A DNA stretch of 64,000 bases from Neoarius graeffei (lineage: Eukaryota; Chordata; Actinopteri; Siluriformes; Ariidae): positions 58,719,559 to 58,783,558 of the forward strand of contig NC_083574.1 in NCBI RefSeq assembly GCF_027579695.1, written 5' to 3'. Below the pieces are notes generated by a model. The model saw only the letters and a program-made list of their open reading frames with translations. It made no database searches and was not told where the DNA came from. The translations under genes and the position numbers were made by a program. Of this stretch, positions 1-10,610 are shown piece after piece (the stretch's first letter is position 1; every line of letters begins with the position of its first letter).

Positions 1-964
1 CTCTTGGAGTGATCTTTTGTTGGTCGACCACTCCTGGGGAGGGTAACAATGGTCTTGAATTTCTTCCATTTGTACACAATCTGTCTGACTGTGGATTGGT
101 GGAGTCCAAACTCTTTAGAGATGGTTTTGTAACCTTTTCCAGCCTGATGAGCATCAACAACGCTTTTTCTGAGGTCCTCAGAAATCTCCTTTGTTCGTGC
201 CATGATACACTTCCACAAACATGTGTTGTGAAGATCAGACTTTGATAGATCCCTGTTCTTTAAATAAAACAGGGTGCCCACTCACACCTGATTTCAATCA
301 ATAGGATGACAAATACCTGACTCTAATTTTACCTTCAAATTAACTGCTAATCCTAGAGGTTCACATACTTTTGCCACTCACAGATATGTAATCTCATCTC
401 ATCTCATTATCTGTATCCCGCTTTATCCTGTTCCACAGGGTCGCAGGCAAGCTGGAGCCTATCCCAGCTGACTACGGGCGAAAGGCGGGGTACACCCTGG
501 ACAAGTCGCCAGGTCATCACAGGGCTGACACATAGACACAGACAACCATTCACACTCACATTCACACCTACGGTCAATTTAGAGTCACCAGTTAACCTAA
601 CCTGCATGTCTTTGGACTGTGGGGGAAACCGGAGCACCCGGAGGAAACCCACGCAGACACGGGGAGAACATGCAAACTCCGCACAGAAAGGCCCTCGCCA
701 GCCACGGGGCTCGAACCCAGACCCTCTTGCTGTGAGGTGACAGCGCTAACCACTACACCACCGTGCCGCCAGATATGTAATATTAGATCATTTTCCTCAA
801 TAAATAAATGACCAAGTACTGTATAATATTTTTGTCTAATTTGTTTAACTGGGTTCTCTTTATCTACTTTTAGGACTTGTGTGAAAATCTGATGATATTT
901 TAGGTCATATTTATGCAGAAATATAGAAAATTCTAAAGGGTTCACAAACTTTCAAGCACCACTG
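1..964 (-). mobile_element. Tc1-family transposon, end fragment
   Basis: Right part of a Tc1 element identical in layout to the complete one at 46277-47885. Decayed transposase N-terminal codons run leftwards from about 220, and the terminal repeat ends ..AAGCACCACTG at 964 followed by TA. It is interrupted by the SINE at 391-770. The element's left part lies before the window. Confidence 0.85.
391..770 (-). repeat. V-SINE copy (tRNA-derived) inside the Tc1 end
   Basis: Reverse-strand copy of the window's most common SINE: a tRNA-like head with A box (TGGTGTAGTGG) and B box (GGTTCGAGCCC), the conserved V-domain (CATGTTCTCCCCGTGT...AAAGACATGCAGG) and a tail of GATGAGAT units. A 9-bp target duplication AGATATGTA flanks it at 382-390 and 771-779. 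Confidence 0.93.
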
Positions 965-966
965 TA

Positions 967-2077
967 TTTCTTAGTCTCTCAGGCCTTGATGGGTTCAGAC
1001 TCTTATTTCTCACTCTTGTATCTATGTATATTTCCTTTTAATTTCACTGTAGTTACTGAATGATTCACAGTACATACAGAATAATATGCTTTTAAGAGAA
1101 ATAACTTAAATATAGAATAATTTAAGTCATGAACTTAAGGGGTTAAATCATCAACCTATGCAAGCTGCTGCCACATAAATGGGCACAGCAAGATAGCAAT
1201 CCACCTTCTGGCATAATGATCATAGCAGATGGTATACAACCACTGAGTTAGAGAGGAACAGCCTGACCAACTCGGGTTCACAGCTGAATGAGACATCACT
1301 CTCATCACCGAGCTCTTGTTATCTGTATAATGCAATCCCGTTGCTCTGGGAAAATGCATTTTGTTCACTTTCTGCAGTGGCACCCTTAAGACCTTCATCC
1401 CTGGAGCGCCTGCCATTCACCCCCACAGTAACTACCATCCTCACCCATCCACCCATGTGATGGATAAGCTATCATCCCCTGCCTCTACATGAGATTTCTG
1501 TAGATGTATTGCATCATTAGCAGCCATTATGCATTTAGCTCTTTCAGTCGAATGCAGAGTGCTGACACTAGATCTTAGCCTCCATCCACTTCATTTCATT
1601 CATTTAGTGGTGTGAAAATGCTTTTCATAGTGAGAGTAGACAAAGGTAGATTTTTACATGCACAAATTTATTAGCAAAACTGTTGTCAATGATTTACCTA
1701 TGTGCTCCTCTCAGGAGAACCCTAATTAATGTTCAGCATGATATCAGTGAGGCTTTATCTCCATTTCATGCTTCCAAATCCATGCTTCCAGATGTCTCAC
1801 TGGAGGAGAGATCGGGCCATCTAGATGTGTCTATTTAGGCATAATTTCTGCTTAAATTGTTACTGTGCTTGAGCAAACAGTCTATCTTACATCTCCTTTG
1901 CCCAGCCTGCATGAGTCATTAAACGCAACAGTAATCAGGCAAACAGGACAATTTAATCAGAAGGGAAATAGACTATTCAGTTATAAATGAGATTAAGCTG
2001 TAATTAATACTGATCCCATCTGGCAGTTTTGTGTCCCATCCATTCTCTAGCCAAGTATGAAAATCTGCATAATAATA
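967..2077. other. Unannotated single-copy-like stretch
   Basis: AT-rich, no coding or repeat signal I can support. It is probably necab2 upstream intron or 5' flank. A 50-bp AG/GT-bounded open stretch at 1380-1429 was considered and not called. Confidence 0.5.
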
Positions 2078-2776
2078 CAAATCCCATTTCCAGAAAAGTT
2101 GGGATATTTTCCAAAATGCAATAAATACAAAAATCTGTGACTTGTTAATTCATGTGAACTTTTATTTTACTGGCGAGTACAAGGAAAAGATTTTCAATAG
2201 TTTTACTGACCAACTTAATTGTATTTTGTAAATAGAAACAAAGTTAGAATTTGATGCCTGCAATACACTCAAAAAAAAGTTGGGACAGAAGCATTATTAC
2301 CATTGTATTACCTCCCCTTTTAATAAAACTTTTTAATCATATGAGAACTGAGGATATTAATTGTTGCAGTTTTGCAATTGGAATTTTTTTGTCAATTCTT
2401 GCTTGATACAAGACTTTAGCTGCTAAGCAGTGAATGGTCGCCACTGATTCTCCTCTTCATGTTGCCCTATACATTCTCAATAGGACACAGACCTGGACTA
2501 GCAGCAAGCCAGTTAAGCGCATGCACTCTGTGTCTACGAAGTTATGCTATTGTAGCCTGTGCAGAATGAGACCTGGCATTGTCCTGCTGAAATAAGCATG
2601 GACTTCTGGGGAAGAGATGTTGCTTTGATGGCAACATATGTCACTCTAAAATCCTAATATATGCCTCCACGACAGTGGTACCTTTATACACATGCAACTC
2701 ACCCATGCCGTGGGCACTGATGCACCTCATACTGTCACAGATGCTGGCTTTTACACCTTTCTCTGGTAGCAAAGTA

Positions 2777-4847
2777 CAACCCCAATTCCAAAAGAGGTGG
2801 GATGCTGTTTGAACTAAATAAAACAGAATAAGATCATTTGCAAATCATGGAAACCCTATATTTCATTGAAAATAGTACAAAGACAACATATTAAATGTTG
2901 AAACTGAGAAATTTTATTGTTTTTTGAAAAATATATGCTCATTTTGAATTTGATGTCAGCAACACATTTCAAAAAAAGTTGGGAGAGAGGTGTGTTTACC
3001 ACTGCATTGCATCAACTCTTCTTTTAACAACACTGTAAACATTTGGGAACTGAGGAGACCAATTGCTGTAGTTTTGAAAGAGAAATGTTGTCCCATTCTT
3101 GCCTGATTTACAATTTCAGTTGCCTAACAGTTCGGGGTCACCTTTGTTGTATTTTGTGCTTCGTAATGCACCAAATGTTTTAAATGGGAGACAGATCTGG
3201 ACTGCAGGCAGGCCAGTTTAGCACCCAGACTTTCTTACTACAGAGCCATACATTTTTAATATGTGCAGAAAGTGGTATGGCATTGTCTTGCTGAAAGAAG
3301 GAAGGCCTTCCATGAAAAAGATTTTTGTCTGGATGGCAGCATATTGCTCTGAAACATGTATATATCATTCCGCATTAATGATGCCTTCCCAGATGTACAA
3401 GCTACTTATGTTGTACACTTATACACCCTTATACCATCACAGATGCTGGCTTTTGAACTGTGCACTGATAACAAGCCGGATGGTCCCTCTCCTCTTTAGC
3501 CTAGAGTCCAGGATTTCTCAAAAGAATTTCTACTTTTGATTTGTCAGACCTCAGGACAATTTTTCACTTCACCTCAGTCCATCATAAAAGAGCTCAGGTC
3601 CAGAGAAGGTGGTGGTGTTTCTGGATATTGTTTATATCTGGTTTTAACTTGCATTTGTGGATACAGTAATGAACTGTTTTCACAGATGATGTTTTTCTGA
3701 AGTGTTCCTGAGCCCATACAGTGAGTCCTTGCAGTGGTCTGAGCCCACTACAGACCCATGTCTGCTTTTAATGCAGTGTCGTCTGAAGGCCAATTTATGC
3801 TGACAACGCAGTCCTCGCAGACGGTGTCGCAGATAGCGTCTGCGTAGCCCCCCCCACCTTCGCAGACGCTCTGTGCGCACCTCCCAAAAATTGTGACCAC
3901 CGCAGAAGCCTCACAGACAGCGTCGCAGACAAGAGGGCTCTGATTGGTCCACTCTACATCCGCTGTACACGCACTTCCGCTTCCCTACTTTCCCGGTTTG
4001 GTTTGTTTTCACGACTGCCATTTTTAAAAACACGAGTGAAGATGGAGCAGCACGAAGAGCGGTTGATCGAGGAAGTGAGGAAGTACGTACATCTATACGA
4101 CTCCAGTTCTAGTCATTATAAGTAACAGGAGGATAAACACTCCACTAACCACACCCACCAACTACTCCTAGCGATTTCGCGCCCCCTTGCATTGTAGCGG
4201 TGAATAACATCGCGCACGCCTATTTACCCCCCCACTCAACGATAAATTACAACTGTCTGCGAAAAGCTATCTGCGAAAGCCTTGTCGCAAAAGCATGCAG
4301 AGGCCTTGAGGGCCTGAAGATCACAGGCACCCAATGTCAGTTTACAGCCTTGTCTCTTGCATACAGAGATTTCTCCAAATTCTCTGAATCTTTTAATGAT
4401 ACTGCACCATAGATGATGTGGTCCCCAAATTCTTTGCAATTTTCCATTGAGGAATGTTATTTTTAAATGGTTGCACTGTTTGCCCATGCAGTCTTTCACA
4501 GAGTGGTGAACCCCTCCCCATCTTTACTTTTGAGAAACTCAGTCTCTCTGAGATGTTCTTTTTATACCAATCATGTTACTGACCTGTTGCCAATTAACCA
4601 AATTAGTTTTTTAGCATTACAAAACTTTTTCAGTCTTTTGTTGCCCTGTCCCAACTTTTCTAAAATGTGTTGCTGACATCAAATTAAAAATGAGCATATA
4701 TTTTTCAAAAAACAATACAATTTCTCAATTTCAACTTTCGATATGTTGTCTTTGTACTATTTTCAATGAAATATAGGTTTTCCATTATTTACATTCTGTT
4801 TTTATTTATAGTTTACACAGTGTCCCAGCTTTTTGGAATTGGGGTTG
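2777..4847. mobile_element. Second Tc1/mariner-like element of the same family, nested
   Basis: Terminal repeats start CAACCCCAATTCC at 2777 and end GGAATTGGGGTTG at 4847, with TA flanks. Minus-strand remnants at 3180-3368 read QQDNA and WPACSPDLSPIENIW, the second Asp and the Glu blocks of a Tc1/mariner DDE transposase. Stops elsewhere make it dead. It carries a Harbinger-like insertion at 3787-4306. Confidence 0.8.
3787..4306 (+). mobile_element. PIF/Harbinger-like non-autonomous element
   Basis: A 520-bp insert with ends AGGCCAATTTATGC and GCATGCAGAGGCCT and a 3-bp duplication TGA (3784-3786, 4307-4309). The related position in the outer element (about 5171) has a single TGAGGGC, that is, an empty site. 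It contains a start codon at 4041 and codons for MEQHEERLIEEVRKYVHLYD, which resembles the start of the MADF/Myb-like DNA-binding protein of Harbinger elements. A stop follows after 27 codons. Confidence 0.7.
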
Positions 4848-5439
4848 TAGATGGTTGTGTTCACCTTTTGGCACTGAAGACTATGTCCAGTTTTCCTAAA
4901 AACAAGGTAAAATCTGGACTAATATGACCACAGCACACGTTTCCACTGTCTTTTGGTCCATCTGAGAAGTTCGGGTCCAGAGAAATGGGTGACATTTCTG
5001 CATAGAATTGATGAATGGCTATCTCCTTGCACAATAGTTTCAGGCTACATTTCTGGATGCAGTGGTGGACTGTGTTAAGTGACTGGTTTTCCGACATACT
5101 CCCGAGCCCATGTGGCTATATTTGTCACATTAGCATGACAGTTTATCAGGCATCGTTATCTGAGGGCTCGAAGATCACGCACATTCAAGTGGTTTCCGAC
5201 CTTACCCTTTATGCACTGATATGTGACCGAATTCCCTGAATCTTTTCACAGTATTATATACCATAGATTTTGAAAGACTTAAAGTCTTGCAATGAGAAAT
5301 ATTCTTTTTGAATTGATTAACAATTATTTCATGAATTTTGGCACAAAGGACTGAGCCACAACCCATCCTTGCTTGCAAAGACTGAGCCTTTGGTGCATGC
5401 TCCTTTTATACCCAGTCATGTTACCAATTCACCTGCTTA

Positions 5440-6980
5440 GGCCAAACAAAATAATATATGTGTTTCCGGTTACCCGACCGACCCTGTAAAAACACTGCAA
5501 CCCTTCAACTGTTTATGACCATGATAAACAAACTATTTCTCGCGCCCGACCCTACCTGCTTGGCAGCCACCTGGCGAGTCAAACGAGAACCACTAGGGCG
5601 TGTCATATAAACCACTCGGTAAGGGGGTGTCGTGGTTCAGGTGGATGAGGCGCCATACCATAAATCCGGGGACCCGGGTTCGATTCCGACCCGAGGTCAT
5701 TTCCCGATCCCTCCCCGTCTCTCTCTCCCGCTCATTTCCTGTCTCTACACTGTCCTATCCAATAAAAGGTGAAAAAGCCCCCCAAAAAATATCTTTAAAC
5801 CACTCGGTATTTGCCAAAAGACACGAGGCCCATCAGGAGTAAATTCGGGAGGCTGGGACCTCCCCTGCCCGAGTTACGAGCATCCAAAGTCGGGCAGGAG
5901 CCGCCGATAGAAAAACGAAACTAAAGCCGAGCACCGTGGCTCTTCGTCCCGAGGCGCGAGGCAAGCCCGCCCTGGCAGCGCTGGTTCGTTGAGGGCAGGG
6001 CAGAGGTCTCATGAAATTAAATTAAAAATAATTTAAAATTAAATTAAAATTTTAATTAAAAATAATTAAAAATGTAATTAAAAATAATTTAGTGTGGATA
6101 TGGCTAGATAGTGATTGAAATAATGCATACATCACAAGGAACTGTTTGCTCAGGGTATAAATCAGGTATTCAACACTTCCAATGCTATTCTATACTCAAG
6201 ATATCTGAATTGATAATAAATCTGAAATTGGAGGAGTTTGTGTCAGTGAAATGATACATTCCTTGATTTCCTCCTGATTTAAACCTTAGAGCAAATAGTA
6301 TGAACCATGGACTAACAGGGCTGAAAAATGAAAGCATTTGCATTTATTTTGCAACACAATTTACAAACACAGAATAGGAAACTTAAATATAGGAAATTTA
6401 GTTTCTTTATTTGAAAAGAAAATGGCACGGAGCAGCTGTATTCATTAGGACAACGTAAGTGAACATTGCATTCATAGACAGAATAAGAAAAAACATGAAG
6501 CAAATATAATGTCATTAAGGCCATGATGTTAGGCATGCACCCAATTTTGATAAACACACAAGACATCAGTTTTAAGTATGAAAGTCCCCACTAGTATATA
6601 AAAATATATTTTGGAAATGTTCAGAACTGAAGGGATAGATCTAGGTACTGGACCACCACCACCACTCTGGCCACCACCAAATAGATCATCCACCAAAATA
6701 TTCCCATTTTACCTGGAAAATGAAAGTATGCCATCATTATTAGAACAATTTATATACAAGTGCATCCTTATATCATCAACGATATCTGATGACTAAGTTT
6801 AGTTTTGAACGAGTATTTTGCAAAAAAAAAAAAAGGTTTCAAAGGAAACTTCTCACTTTTTCCTACCTACCCTAGGAAATTTGTCGTAAACCTTTGGGAT
6901 AAACAATTTTTTTCCCTACCTACCTACCTACCTACCTTATTTTGAAAACCCAGGAAACACATATATTATTTTGTTTGGCC
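5440..6980. mobile_element. PIF/Harbinger-like element, non-coding
   Basis: Inverted ends GGCCAAACAAAATAATATAT (5440) and ATATATTATTTTGTTTGGCC (6980), with TTA next to both. A 3-bp TTA duplication and a GGCC start fit Harbinger. The interior is AT-rich (6000-6090 is a run of AAATTAAAA units) and contains a SINE. The stretches CCCGACCGACCCTG and the (CCTA)n block near 6920 lie just inside the two ends. No transposase seen. Confidence 0.6.
5625..5796 (+). repeat. Second tRNA-derived SINE family
   Basis: A tRNA-like head with B box GGTTCGATTCC, followed by CATTTCCCGATCCCTCCCCG, TCATTTCCTGTCTCTACACT and an AATAAAA-rich tail. This body is common in teleost tRNA-SINEs and differs from the V-SINE in the rest of the window. 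Confidence 0.75.
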
Positions 6981-7027
6981 TTATTGAGGAATCTTCCAAA
7001 ATGGTGTTACTTGAATACCCTATAAAC

Positions 7028-8081
7028 CAGGGGTGCAGATACGTTTTTTGAACTGGGGGGGGGACAAAGCTGCCAGCAAACCAACCACACCCCCACCCCC
7101 AACATGTGTTGTGCGAGGAATATACTCTGATGCCCTCAGGGTGGCGACATTACTCAGCTAAGACAAAAAACCCATCACTCCTTCATCCCTGCAACCGTTA
7201 GCTGAGGCCTACTAATAAATAAAAAGTAGGAATAGAGCACACCTGTGATGTCTGGTGCTCTCATGTGCTATTTACCACTGACATGACAGGATGTCATGTG
7301 GGTTGAATGTATGTATGTATGTGTGTGTGTGTGTGTGTGTGTGTTCTGGATGACTGCTGACTGTTTTGTCTACCCTTTGTATTTATCTATAGCATCTAGG
7401 TCTGTGTATCCTATGTATTGAGACTTGGACTGTCAAACTTAATTACCCATCATTGAAAGAAATAAAGCTTATTGATTCTGATACTGATTCCAATCACTCC
7501 CCAAGCATGCCATATGCCGTATGCAAAAACTGTTTTATTTAAACATTAACTGACTTTCAGCACACTGATTCTTTACGACTTTACTTTCACTACGACGTTA
7601 CTTTGAACAGACTATCAAAAAATTGCAAGGTGATATGATAAAGTAAGGCACAGTTTACTTACAGTCATTGTTTTTTGAAAAAACGATGCAATCGTTTTCT
7701 GCCTTTTCGGTTTGGCACCCTTCATCATGCCGTGTTGGGGTCCTGAACTAGGAGCTGTCCCCGATATGCCTGTCAAACTTGTTGTGGGTAACCATAGCAA
7801 CCAAGCTCGAGCTCGCAACCTGTGCAGTCTGCGCAGCTCAACCAACCGAATATCAGTCTTTGTTTTGTTTTATGTGAGTTGTTGCAACTATGTATGTACT
7901 GCTGTGCACCTCAATAAACCGAATGGTAATTAGTCTTTTGATTTTTCCGTGAGGTTTGCCTTATGCAAAGAAAGACAGCATAGACGTTTTTTCCTTCCTA
8001 TAAGTGGGGGGGACCAAACGAGGTGAATTTAAAGCTGGGTGGGACGAATCCCACCCGTCCCACCCTCTATCTGCGCCCGTG
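7028..8081 (-). mobile_element. hAT element with 8-bp duplication CTATAAAC
   Basis: Starts CAGGGGTGCAGATA and ends TATCTGCGCCCGTG. Perfect 8-bp target duplication CTATAAAC at 7020-7027 and 8082-8089. Carries a short transposase first exon on the minus strand and a (TG)n run near 7320-7345. Non-autonomous. Confidence 0.9.
7663..7728 (-). pseudogene. hAT transposase N-terminal exon remnant
   Basis: From ATG at 7728 the exon reads MMKGAKPKRQKTIASFFQK and ends at donor GTAAGT (7662-7657). The remaining exons are absent. A basic patch followed by an aromatic pair (SFF) is common at the start of TTF/ZMYM-type hAT transposases. QKTIASFF also fits the PCNA-binding PIP-box pattern Q-x-x-I-x-x-F-F. 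Confidence 0.55.
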
Positions 8082-8313
8082 CTATAAACTTTTCAGTCTT
8101 ATTTTGCCTCTGTCTCAACTTTGAGTGTGTTGCAGGCTTCAAATTCTAACTTTGTTTATATTTACAAAATACAATTAAGTTGGTCAGTAAAACTATTGAA
8201 AATCTTTTCTTTGTACTTTTGTCAGTTAAATAAAGGTTCATGTGAATTAATAAATCACAGGTTTTTGCTGCATTTTGGAAAATATCCCAACATTTCTGGA
8301 AATGGGGTTTGTA

Positions 8314-9055
8314 GTTATCTGTCTTGAAAATATATTTGATGTGAACTGAAGTGTTAGGTCATCTGTGAGGTCAAGACTTTCATCACCTTTTTAGAATTCA
8401 TAACTCATGAATTATGAATTATAGATTCAGAGGCTTGTTGCAGGAATACTTTTTTATTTATTATGCAGTTTCTCAATGGCATGCTTTACATTCGACTTAC
8501 CAGACCTGAATATAAATCAGTAGCATTATTAAGTGAGGTACATGTTATTTTGCTTCCAAAATAAGTGTTCCTAGTCACAATACAAGTTTATTTTTTGTGT
8601 GTGTTGTGTTTGAACCAGAGAGAGTGTCAGAAAAATTAACTGTTAATTAAATTAATTAATTGCAGCTTTTAATGCATTAATTTAATGCATTTGAGAAATG
8701 GCAGGCTGACTATCACTGTTAAAAAAAAAATAAAAATAAAGAAATGAATAAAAAGCTACATGAGTTGGAGTGACCAGGAATGACATGCTGGTCTTTGATA
8801 GTTACATGTAAGTAAGTTAATTGCAAAAATAACACACAATAATCATATTATTCTTAATAATAATAATAATAATAATAATAAATGTAATTTGCACAGTATG
8901 CTTTCATACAACATATCTCAAGTTGCTTCTCAATCACTACTATAAAACAGTAAAAATGTATGTAAACTTTAAGAATTAAAACCTTTAATTTAAGAGTGTA
9001 TGGAAGGGGCTCATTTATTTCTGTTAGAAGAAAACCTGGTAACAGGAACCTTGTA
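8314..9055. other. AT-rich stretch, (TAA)n
   Basis: No gene seen. Contains a TTAAT-rich tract at 8636-8690 and a (TAA)n microsatellite at about 8856-8881. Confidence 0.6.
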
Positions 9056-9059
9056 TTAA

Positions 9060-10376
9060 AGGGATAGTTCGGGATTTTTGACATGAATCTGTATGGCATC
9101 CCCATCAATAGTGTCGTGCAAACACACTGACTTACCCCTGACAGCATCCTGTGAGTCCAGTTCTTGTCCAGTTTTGGTCCAGACGAAAGTAGTCCGGCAA
9201 GTTTGTTGGGGTCACGAAAGTAAAACGTTTTTCGTCTCAAAACAGTATGTGTTCAAAAGAGTGATATATTTGCATCACAAAACCGTTGCCAAATAAAAAG
9301 TCAGACCTCGAAATCGCTTGGCACTATTTTCTCTCCCTTCTTATCACTGCACGCTGCCGGCTTCATCCAGCTGCGGCTCCAGCTTCAAGGATAAGCTGGA
9401 GCCGCATAAGTAGGAGTCCCGGCGGGTGGTTTGTATTCGATTCGTTTATATCCCGACCTTGTCAGCTGTCACATTTATGTTCATGGACCCGGTAAGCTGG
9501 TAAATAATATTTATTTATTTTTTTCTTTACCAAATTCTAACAGAAAACGAGAGTGCCCGAAAGGGAAAACCGAGCCGCCTCACGGCTGTAATGCAAATTG
9601 CTTTCCTCCTCAGTATACAAGTGCGCTTCCATGGCAGGGAAAAAGAAACTACCACTGCTGCCTATGTAGTGCCCTATTTATACAAATAGGAGTCATTCAG
9701 GATTCAGCCATGTTTTTGCTCCGTGTCATGGCTGAATCCTGAATGACTCCTATTTGTATAAATAGGGCACTACATAGGCAGCAGTGGTAGTTTCTTTTTC
9801 CCTGCCATGGAAGCGCACTTGTATACTGAGGAGGAAAGCAATTTGCATTACAGCCGTGAGGCGGCTCGGTTTTCCCTTTCGGGCGCTCTCGTTTTCTGTT
9901 AGAATTTGGTAAAGAAAAAATATATATATTATTTACCAGCTTACCGGGTCCATGAACATAAATGTGACAGCTGACAAGGTCGGGATATAAACAAATCGAA
10001 TACAAACCACCCGCCGGGACTCCTACTTATGCGACTCCAGCTTATCCTTGAAGCTGGAGCCGCAGCTGGATGAAGCCGGCAGCGCGCAGTGATAAGAAGG
10101 GAGAGAAAATAGTGCCAAGCGATTTCGAGGTCTGACTTTTTATTTGGCAACGGTTTTGTGATGCAAATATATCACTCTTTTGAACACATACTGTTTTGAG
10201 ACGAAAAACGTTTTACTTTCGTGACCCCAACAAACTTGCCGGACTACTTTCGTCTGGACCAAAACTGGACAAGAACTGGACTCACAGGATGCTGTCAGGG
10301 GTAAGTCAGTGTGTTTGCACGACACTATTGATGGGGATGCCATACAGATTCATGTCAAAAATCCCGAACTATCCCT
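9060..10376. mobile_element. Giant foldback element at TTAA
   Basis: Two inverted arms, 9060-9712 and 9727-10376, about 650 bp each and nearly identical, separated by about 14 bp. TTAA flanks both ends (9056-9059, 10377-10380). Ends are AGGGATAGTTCGGGATTTTT and its complement. The arms each contain a smaller hairpin (GCGGCTCCAGCTT...GAAGCTGGAGCCGC type). TTAA targets suggest a piggyBac- or Kolobok-mobilised element; no transposase is present. The matching open frames on the two arms are mirror images and not evidence of a protein. Confidence 0.9.
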
Positions 10377-10553
10377 TTAAGAGAGGCTATTTTGTTAACC
10401 TTTTATCCAATTCTGTACCCAGACTGAGAAATCAGGTACTTATGGTAAAAGCATACACTTATCTTTCTGACCTCAGCATCTGTGTGGATAAGGAGCTGCA
10501 GCCAAAAAAAACTGATTTCATGAGTGGTTCTTCTGCCTTTATTCCTGTTACAG

Positions 10554-10610
10554 ACAGTCTGGTTTGACCTGCGTCAGCGGCTGACCGACACTGATGGTAC
10601 AGCTAGCGCA
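10554..10610 (+). CDS. necab2: necab2 exon: linker/coiled-coil end
   Basis: A 57-bp exon, phase 0 at both ends. The acceptor is GTTACAG and the donor GTAAGT. It encodes 19 residues beginning [11 protein letters not shown] second AG four bases downstream (10556-10557) could act as an alternative acceptor but would break the frame. It starts about 180 bp after the foldback element at 9060-10376, so that element sits close to a splice acceptor. Confidence 0.82.

Larger units (their letters stand above)
2078..8311. mobile_element. Tc1/mariner-like element with long terminal repeats, host of a nest
   Basis: Outermost element of a nest. Terminal inverted repeats of roughly 200 bp begin CAAATCCCATTTCCAGAAAA at 2078 and end TTCTGGAAATGGGGTTTG at 8311, with TA on both sides. 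Its own sequence survives as 2078-2774, about 4850-5439, 6981-7019 and 8090-8311; the rest is inserted elements. The interior is a decayed transposase remnant similar to the inner copy. Confidence 0.8.

Noticed and set aside
1380..1429. Possible necab2 exon between CTTTCTGCAG and GTAACT
   Set aside because: Splice-like borders and an open frame exist, but the peptide has no resemblance to the NECAB linker I remember, so it is not called.
9093..10343. Pairs of identical 67- to 103-codon open frames
   Set aside because: They are mirror copies on the two arms of the foldback element, in AT- and GC-mixed non-coding repeat; no homology recognised.
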